This document shows, piece after piece, positions 55,700 through 64,000 of a stretch of 64,000 bases of DNA (its first letter is position 1; every line of letters begins with the position of its first letter). The notes under the pieces were generated by a model. The model searched no databases. It worked only from the letters and a program-made list of their open reading frames with translations, and was not told where the DNA came from. This DNA is from Bimuria novae-zelandiae CBS 107.79 (Eukaryota; Ascomycota; Dothideomycetes; Pleosporales; Didymosphaeriaceae), in contig ML976687.1 in assembly GCA_010015655.1 (NCBI GenBank), positions 340,626-404,625 of the forward strand, in the 5' to 3' direction. A program made the position numbers and the translations under genes.

Positions 55700-56095
55700 C
55701 TTGTTCAAGCTTGAGGTTTTCCCCTACGAGGTTTTTACTCAAGGTACAAGGCAGCTTGCTAACTCGTACGAGGTCCTACTTCGTACGAGGTAGGGGGAGG
55801 AAGACAGTACGGGAGCAGAGCTACAAGGGCGAGGGAGAGAGGGGCAGGACAACAACACCCTCACAGATGAGGGCCGGCTACTATAGGTATCTAGGTGCCT
55901 GTAGTAGCAGGTAGACCTATTAAAGGGAGGATGGGCTATGTACAACAAGGCTACTCTGATAGTAGCCAGCCGGCAGGCACGAAATGCTTTCTGTAAATAC
56001 AGCTTAGCACGTCCCCATGCCCCACGGGAGGCTAGAACGTTACGTTCCTGGACGTTAATCAATACTACTACTACTACTACTACTACTACAGAGCC
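55700..56095. repeat. Dispersed repeat, probable solo LTR or fragment
   Basis: The stretch shares ordered blocks with the window start (400-530), and here it is not RIPed. It contains a short inverted repeat, (C/G)TCGTACGAGGT(C/A) twice at 55,762-55,790, and CAGCTTAGCACGT at 56,000. It ends near a (TAC)9 microsatellite at 56,063-56,089. TG..CA ends and a target duplication could not be fixed, so its status as an LTR is an inference. Confidence 0.4.
56063..56089. repeat. (TAC)9 microsatellite
   Basis: Nine perfect TAC units next to the dispersed repeat copy; likely length-polymorphic between strains. Confidence 0.9.
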
Positions 56096-56332
56096 TCACC
56101 TGCAGCCTCAGGGCGGGAGCGGGTCAATCGCGCTTAAGTGGTGAGAACATTGTTTCATGCACTCGTGAAACGCTGTCCTGAAGATCATGGCGGTTTGGAA
56201 ATTAATCCGTCTCTCAGACCGGTGGTTGAAAAGCAAAACGCGCGGAACAATGGAAACATGCAACTGCGTGAGCAGTGTCGGGTTGGAGGCTGCGGATCAA
56301 CGCTTGTATTGCTATCTGTTGTCGTGTTGTGA

Positions 56333-58728
<2,396 letters not shown>

Positions 58729-58744
58729 TACTATACTGCATCGC

Positions 58745-59196
58745 TGTTACGACCACGAACCCCACAAGGATGAAGAAGCCAGACAATTACGCCAAGAGAG
58801 TAATTGTTGACGAAGTAGCAGAGTTAACGGGACCTAACAGGGCGCGGGGCAGCTTAGTCAGCAGTCACGTGACGAAGTCCCGTATAAAGGGAAGTCCCAT
58901 AGGACTACCGTAGTCCCTGGGACTACAGGGCCTTGGCGGGACTACAAAGAAGGAATAGGCTAGTATATAGTGTGGCGACTTTCCTATTGTTGTTTCCTTC
59001 CTCGTAGTTAACTTATATATCTTCTGTGCGAGTACGTTCTCCTATACAGACTAATAGTTATCTTATTCGTTATAAGATTAGATTGTCTAGCCGCGCTAAG
59101 TGTCGCATTAACTTGTACCACTGAATAATCCGTGAAGCACCACGATACCTTACCGCCCTAACCCGGATCGGAACAAGGTGTGAGAGCCTCATAACA
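58745..59196 (+). repeat. LTR copy B
   Basis: It aligns with LTR copy A (7,702-8,147), beginning TGTTACGA and ending CATAACA, and is clearly less RIPed. U3 has an array of GTCCC/GGGAC motifs in both orientations (58,870-58,945). No matching second LTR lies downstream and no clear 5-bp duplication is seen, so it is a solo LTR or the end of a truncated element. It starts only 14 bp after the pogo element. Confidence 0.75.
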
Positions 59197-59199
59197 TAT

Positions 59200-60170
59200 A
59201 AGGACTACTAGTACCTAGTCCTAGACTATCCAAAGAGATTAAAGAACTTCCAACTAGTACAGGCTACGTAAGCTAAGGTTATAAAGGCCTTAAAGGATCT
59301 AAAGTAAGCTAAGAGAATTAGTAATATCCTTACAAAAAATAGGATAACTATTAAGAAGGTAGATAAGCTAATAAAGCTTAATAATAAAAAGACATTAATT
59401 AGTTATAATTAAAGGTTTGCTACCTATAGCTTATTCTCTATTATATAGCTATAACAGGTGTAGTAGAAAGCGCTACCTATAATCATTAACTAATAAATTT
59501 TAGACCTTAGTTCTAATATTTATATCTGTAACTCGACTTGTTTTAGATAGATAAAGACACGTAAGGCAGAACTAGAGGATATTCTCTTTATAAATGGATT
59601 AATAGTACCTATATAAGCCTAAGGAAAAGTTACTTTTAATATAAATATACCTTATAGTATAAGTTAAATTTAGCTTATAGATATTACTCTTGTAGAAGGT
59701 TTCTTTACGAACGTTATAAGCCTCTTAAGATGCTAAGTAGTAGGAGTGCAGTTTAACTTAAAATAAAATATAATATATTAGTATTATCTATTAAATGTTA
59801 TCTGCTTACTATAGCACAAGGATAGCTATTAGATTATTAATACTAAGGATAATAACTAACTAACGCTAAGTAGTTTTTCTGCAGCGCTCTAGCAAATATA
59901 TAAGGCCTTAGAAGAAAATTAACGTTTAATTATAGTATCCTATATTAAAGCTTATAAGCTATTTGCCTATGCAAACAAGAAAGCAATTAATTATATAAAT
60001 AAAAACGTAAGAGGGATAGCTCTAGATCTAGATACCTAAGCACTTTAATTATAAGAATACAATATATGCATTAAAGCAAAATTAGTAGCTTAAGTAAGTA
60101 GACGCTAGCCTAAAGAACAGGCTAAAAGGCTATTATTGGGAGGACTTGTTGCACTAGTGCTAAAAGGAAA
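59200..60170 (+). pseudogene. Copia gag/protease fragment (RIPed)
   Basis: Translation through stops gives, around 59,490-59,760, DLSSNIYICNSTCF-like sequence followed by RKAELEDILFINGLIVPI, then LIDITLVEGFFTNVISLLRC. This corresponds to the Copia protease (Asp in LDPGSN-type block) and the downstream stretch. A degraded GAG-pre-integrase-like part runs to about 60,170. The integrase, RT and RNase H are absent. It belongs to a different family from the LTR next to it (copy A of that LTR precedes a Gypsy gag), so two elements probably abut here. Confidence 0.6.
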
Positions 60171-61202
60171 TACTTAATAACGAGTTACATTGGTTGATCT
60201 ATTTCTTCTCTTCGTTCTATCTACTGAGGAGCGAAGTACATCGCGGGGTATGGAAGCTAGTCCCATATGGGGCTCGCTCCACACATGTAGTGTTTTGCAA
60301 CACGACAGAGGCCTCGAGATTGTTAATCCGACAGCTATTCTATTATATTATAATTAATCTTATGTAGCTTATCCCTACAGAGGAGACCTGCTATAATAGA
60401 GACTAATACTTGCTATACGCCGTGTGCGAGTACTTAAAGTAGTATAAAGTAACTATACTTATAGACAAGTTACTGCACTTAGTAGTACTAGCTCTAAAAG
60501 TAATAATTAATAAAATCTAACGTTAGTATAGGTATATTATGCGAAGTTTAGGTATGGTTCCTGCGTCTGCGACGAATGATCTTCAGCCACACGCATCCTG
60601 ACGCCAAACTGGGTTTTATTTCTCCAGTGGGGCTCTGGTGCCAGCTCACCTCATTCCCTATATCTGCTTCTTGACGAGAACAAGTACGGTAACTTCCAAA
60701 GGTTGCATGAACACACAATTGTCCTCATCACCATCCCGTAAACTTCACGGAAAGGAACGAAACACCAGCGAGGAAAACCACGAGCATTACTAGTTAGTCG
60801 GATCCCGTAGGCCGGGCTCTAGTCACGCAGCGGGGTACGCCAAGGTGTGGTTAATATATCTAAATACCCGGTGCTCTGGTTAGCCCCCACCGCCAATCGT
60901 ACACGAGACTCAAGGATTTGGTATGCCTCCCGGCTCAGCCTTACGCCTGGGCCACCCCTTGCTTGATCAGTGGACCACAAATACGCCATTAGCGTGTTCT
61001 ATAGTTCTTCCAGAAGAGCTGCTTCGGTTCTATCGGCAGCGAGCACTCGGACGAAGACATATATGACCACAGCTACGCGTAACTGATCAACCAATCAGGC
61101 AAGCGACTGTAAAAGTAACATTCGCCGGGCGGCAATTGGACGGGCAACATCTTGATCATCGAACGACTTCGTTAATATCGGTTGGGCATCGATACCGTCA
61201 AC
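60171..61202. other. Mixed repeat edge and upstream region
   Basis: A GC-rich piece (60,186-60,330) is embedded in RIPed sequence, then TA-rich DNA to 60,540. From 60,550 the composition is normal and no frame has family features. The last few hundred bases should hold the promoter and leader of the gene at 61,203. An upstream exon cannot be excluded. Confidence 0.3.
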
Positions 61203-62743
61203 ATGGACCAGGGTCTTGGGCCTCCACAACAGTCCCCAGACGATTATTCTGCAAGAGAGAGACGAGAAAGAACTGGTGTCGCGGTAGGCATCTCTTTGGG
61301 TGTAATTATACTCTTTGCAGGGCCCTTGTGCCTGTTATACTTTGCAAATTGGCGCAGACGACGGAGGAATAAAAAGCTGGGACTGGGAGATCTCGAGGGA
61401 ACAACTGCTGTGTCGCATAGCGAGAAAAATGGCACGACTTGGTTTGAGCATACAGCAGTTTCTACACTCACGACAACAGTACTCACACCAGAGGATGCTC
61501 TGCCTACTGAGGCTGAGATCGAAGAATGGCGAGCACTTCAGCGCGGTCGGAAGAAGACGGGCCCTGAAGGACTAAAGCGAGCCCCGACGGCGACATTGGA
61601 CAGCAGCTGTTCGACCTCTAAAGCCATCCAGCCGTTTACACCGAACGAGATCCTGGGGCTAGACAAAGCCTCTTACTTACGGAATTTGCCCGTAACAGGT
61701 GGTCCATCGTCAACCACTGGAGGGCCGCCAACCATAACCGTGGTTCCATCGCAGGTTCCTACCATCGCGAAGCCTGAGTTCGCAAGCAAGTCAAGCAACA
61801 AAGGTCGGAAAGTCTCAGACAGCGACGAATGCGTTAGTCCTTGGGTGGTCGAACATGAACCAAATCCAGTCATATTCAAGCATTTGCTGGGGCCGAAGGA
61901 CGAAGTATTTGGTAACGGAAGCTCGGCTTATGAACCTCAGGATCGGGAAATTTCTTTCTACGAGAGTCGTCCCAATAACATGATGGATATCGACGGTACG
62001 TACCGCCTCGTTGAATTCACAGTTCTAGCAACGATGTACCCCATGATATCCAGCTAAATACATTTTGCTTTAGAAGAGAATCAACGCAGTCAGGAATTGG
62101 AGCACAATGCCGATGGTCCTAACCTCACAAGTGAGCGGGAAAACTCAAAAGAAAGCAGTTCTTCAGAGGATGCTTCGACTTCCTCTCCATCCGCCAGCAA
62201 CAATTCTCAGGACTCCTCCGACCCACTCATGTCACCAAAACAGCTGGAAAGAGATTCACAATCACCCACCTCGTTCAGGGTGCCGGACGTGTATCAGCAG
62301 CTTGCATTAGCATCCGGGAGCGAGCAACAAACCGCTCAAGTACCGGGGAATACGACTTGCAGTCGTTGCAGCCGCGACTTTAAGACCACTGGACAGCTAA
62401 AGTAAGACTGATTTCCATCATGCATCCAGCTATGTTACAGCTTTACCCTTTCTCGTCTCGTTGTCACTCACTTAAGTACAGCGCGCACATCCATCGCAAA
62501 CACGTTCGCCGTTACTCATGCTCCATCTGCCCGAGTAGCTTCCACCTGAAAACCGATCTGAAGCGCCACAAGCTTACCGTGCACCGGAAAGAACTCCCGA
62601 TTGAAGCGCGTGGCTTCCGGTGCCCCAATCAAGGATGCTCGATTCCTGAGAAGACCTTCCTGCGCCGGGATAACTTCGACAGACACGTGGCGAGATGTGT
62701 TCGGCGAACGGAATCTGAACATCCGCGGACAATGAGTGATTAA
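61203..62743 (+). CDS. Predicted transmembrane C2H2 zinc-finger protein (three exons)
   Basis: Exons 61203-61995, 62074-62401 and 62482-62743 join in frame to 460 codons plus TAA. Introns of 78 and 80 bp have GTACGT and GTAAGA donors and TTTAG and ACAG acceptors; the first has CTAAA near its end as a branch site. Residues 25-50 form one transmembrane segment (GVAVGISLGVIILFAGPLCL) followed by RRRRR, the usual cytosolic stop-transfer. The middle is Ser/Pro/Thr-rich and disordered. The C-terminus has C2H2 fingers: C360-x2-C363 with HIHRKH, then CSICPSSFHLKTDLKRH with TVH, then CPNQGC ... RDNFDRHVARC. The second intron lies inside finger 1, so the finger exists only after splicing. A membrane-held transcription factor is one reading. 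The alternative is two genes: a membrane protein ending at TAA 62,057 and a C2H2 gene starting at a later ATG. The frame also opens upstream at a TTG (61,182), but ATG 61,203 is preferred. Confidence 0.65.
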
Positions 62744-63684
62744 ATGATGTCTGTGGGAGCGAGCGGATGATTTGCCCGAGGTGGGAACTCAACGAGTGCA
62801 CAGCTTAGCGTTTGGGCAAGAAGATATCGAGGACGGATGTTAAGTACTATTCGATTCAAACTCGCTCTAGTTCGTCTTCCCGACACTCAGCTATGTTGGA
62901 AGTCTGTTCAAAATGAATGGCATCGATTTTCAGCTGTGAGCAAAGACGGAATGGCGGGGCAAGAAGCTAATGGCAGAGCGGGCCGACGAACCGATCTGAT
63001 TACTCCAAGACCCACTCGGGTCCTCACTCCCTGCAGAACAAGATGGGGGCCAGATGCATAGGCTAAGAGCATATGCTTTACAAACGCGCGTGGTTTGCCA
63101 AAAATATTGGGCGGAAACCAGTTACTGGAGGTAAATATGACTTGGAAGGTCGATCGAAGAGTGAGAGCAAAACAGAGATTGCTCACAGCGTAATCTTGCA
63201 TTAGTTGCGATGATACAGAGCACTAGAGCTTGGTCGCATCACTTGCAGCAGAGCGGTGACTACCCTCTTCAAGAATAAACGTTGCCTGACCTGGTGCCAT
63301 ACAGGGAGCCCTACGGAAATCTTTCTAGGAAAGGAACCAGTGGCTATTGTGGACTCTATAGCCCAGGAGATTCGTGATGTAAAGTTTCATCGAATTTCTA
63401 CCAAATAAGTACCCCGGTGCTTCCCGGATGCTACTCGTTCGCCATGCTCGTGTAAGTTCGCAAGACTATGCCGCGCCTCCATAGTTTTTGAAAATACAGT
63501 GCAGATGAACGCAGAAAATGGAGGGAAACCTCGTGGAAAATTCCATATCGTCAAACGCCATGTCTTTTACAACAAGTTCCTAGCATGCCACACGATCAAA
63601 GAAACGCTCAAAGTCATGGCAATTGTCCAAGAAGTATTTGGCCACTTGCCAACCGTCAGGTCCACCTCCTCTCACCCAAACAGA
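62744..63684. other. Intergenic, no recognised gene
   Basis: Short overlapping frames exist on both strands (for example minus 62,908-63,201 and plus 63,499-63,741), none with recognisable domains or clear splice partners. It probably contains the 3' ends of the two flanking genes, which converge. Confidence 0.3.
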
Positions 63685-64000
63685 TTAGCGCTCTCGGAGC
63701 CCTATCTCAGCGTCTGTCATGAAGAAGGACGGAGGTACTGAGGGATCCATGAATGGATCAGAGAAGATTTCCTCCGCAGTCACGAAGCCGGGAGGGGTGA
63801 CTGGATGATGCGGCGTCGGGATGAAATCCAAGTCATCGCGGAGATCTGGGTGGTCCTCGGGGCTCAGTGCTTGGATGAAATCCATGGTATTGCGAAGCCA
63901 TGAGTCGTCCTCTGTGCGCGAAGTATATCCACCATGACCAGTGTCCGGTCGGCGAGATCCGAAAGCGTTCTGTTGAGGTCGAATGCCTCCGCTATCATTC
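63685..64000 (-). CDS. 3' end of a hypothetical protein (runs off the window)
   Basis: The minus-strand frame is open from the window edge to TAA at 63,685, giving the last ~104 residues. They are Pro/Asp/Glu-rich and probably disordered (HPDLRDDLDFIPTPHHPVTP, DPFMDPSVPPSFF). Composition is normal, without RIP-type stops, and the frame stays open upstream of the internal Met at 63,885, so the start lies beyond the window. No family is recognised. It converges with the C2H2 gene. Confidence 0.45.
   Translation of the reverse strand, partial: NDSGGIRPQQNAFGSRRPDTGHGGYTSRTEDDSWLRNTMDFIQALSPEDHPDLRDDLDFIPTPHHPVTPPGFVTAEEIFSDPFMDPSVPPSFFMTDAEIGLRER

Noticed and set aside
62908..63201. 97-codon minus-strand frame between the two right-hand genes
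   Set aside because: No domain, no conserved pattern, and it lies in a probable convergent 3' region; kept only as an unassigned interval.

Overview
The window looks like a repeat-rich, compartmentalised piece of a filamentous ascomycete chromosome. The protein families fit Dothideomycetes/Pleosporales best, but that is inference. The evidence is: introns of about 44-90 bp with GT..AG ends; fungal gene families (HET-NACHT-ANK, DUF1996, DUF3435, GH10-CBM1, RBR ligase, Cu-ATPase); and long TA-rich, stop-riddled transposons that still align to transposon proteins once C-to-T and G-to-A changes are allowed for, the signature of repeat-induced point mutation (RIP).

Layout. 1-7.7 kb: RIP-degraded repeats (an LTR-like fragment, the 3' part of a pogo transposase, and a minus-strand Copia retroelement). 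7.7-9.8 kb: LTR plus gag of a Gypsy element. 10.5-15.9 kb: a decayed DUF3435/C2H2 gene, a Starship-captain-like tyrosine recombinase, split by a 2.9-kb hAT transposon with a perfect 8-bp target duplication. 16-23 kb: a gene island with a TPR fragment, an intact RBR-type E3 ubiquitin ligase, a HET-protein fragment, two short inverted-repeat elements, a candidate small secreted protein, an unknown acidic Cys-rich protein and a DUF1996 gene. 23.8-27.7 kb: a large NOD-like receptor (HET-NACHT-ankyrin-ZZ). 28.9-45.6 kb: one pogo element swollen by nested insertions, a 1.9-kb LTR element and a Copia element that itself carries a complete Gypsy element, all bounded by LTRs, TIRs and mostly exact target duplications. 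45.7-49.0 kb: a Tc1-like element with an extra gene on the opposite strand. 49.5-53.0 kb: an intact copper P-type ATPase. 53.8-55.2 kb: a broken GH10-CBM1 xylanase. 56.5-60.2 kb: a WD40 fragment, a pogo element with 46-bp perfect TIRs, an LTR and a Copia fragment. 61.2-62.7 kb: a three-exon gene predicted to join a transmembrane segment to C2H2 zinc fingers. 63.7 kb to the edge: the 3' end of another minus-strand gene.

Common themes. Intact genes sit in short GC-normal islands between RIPed repeats. Four kinds of fungal NLR/allorecognition parts occur here: ANK in an intact gene, and TPR, HET and WD40 as fragments. A captain-like recombinase relic, an NLR and a metal ATPase within 45 kb raise the possibility of an old Starship-type mobile region, but no boundaries were found. 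Boundaries of RIPed genes are approximate; intron-exon joins were derived by eye from splice signals and reading frame.
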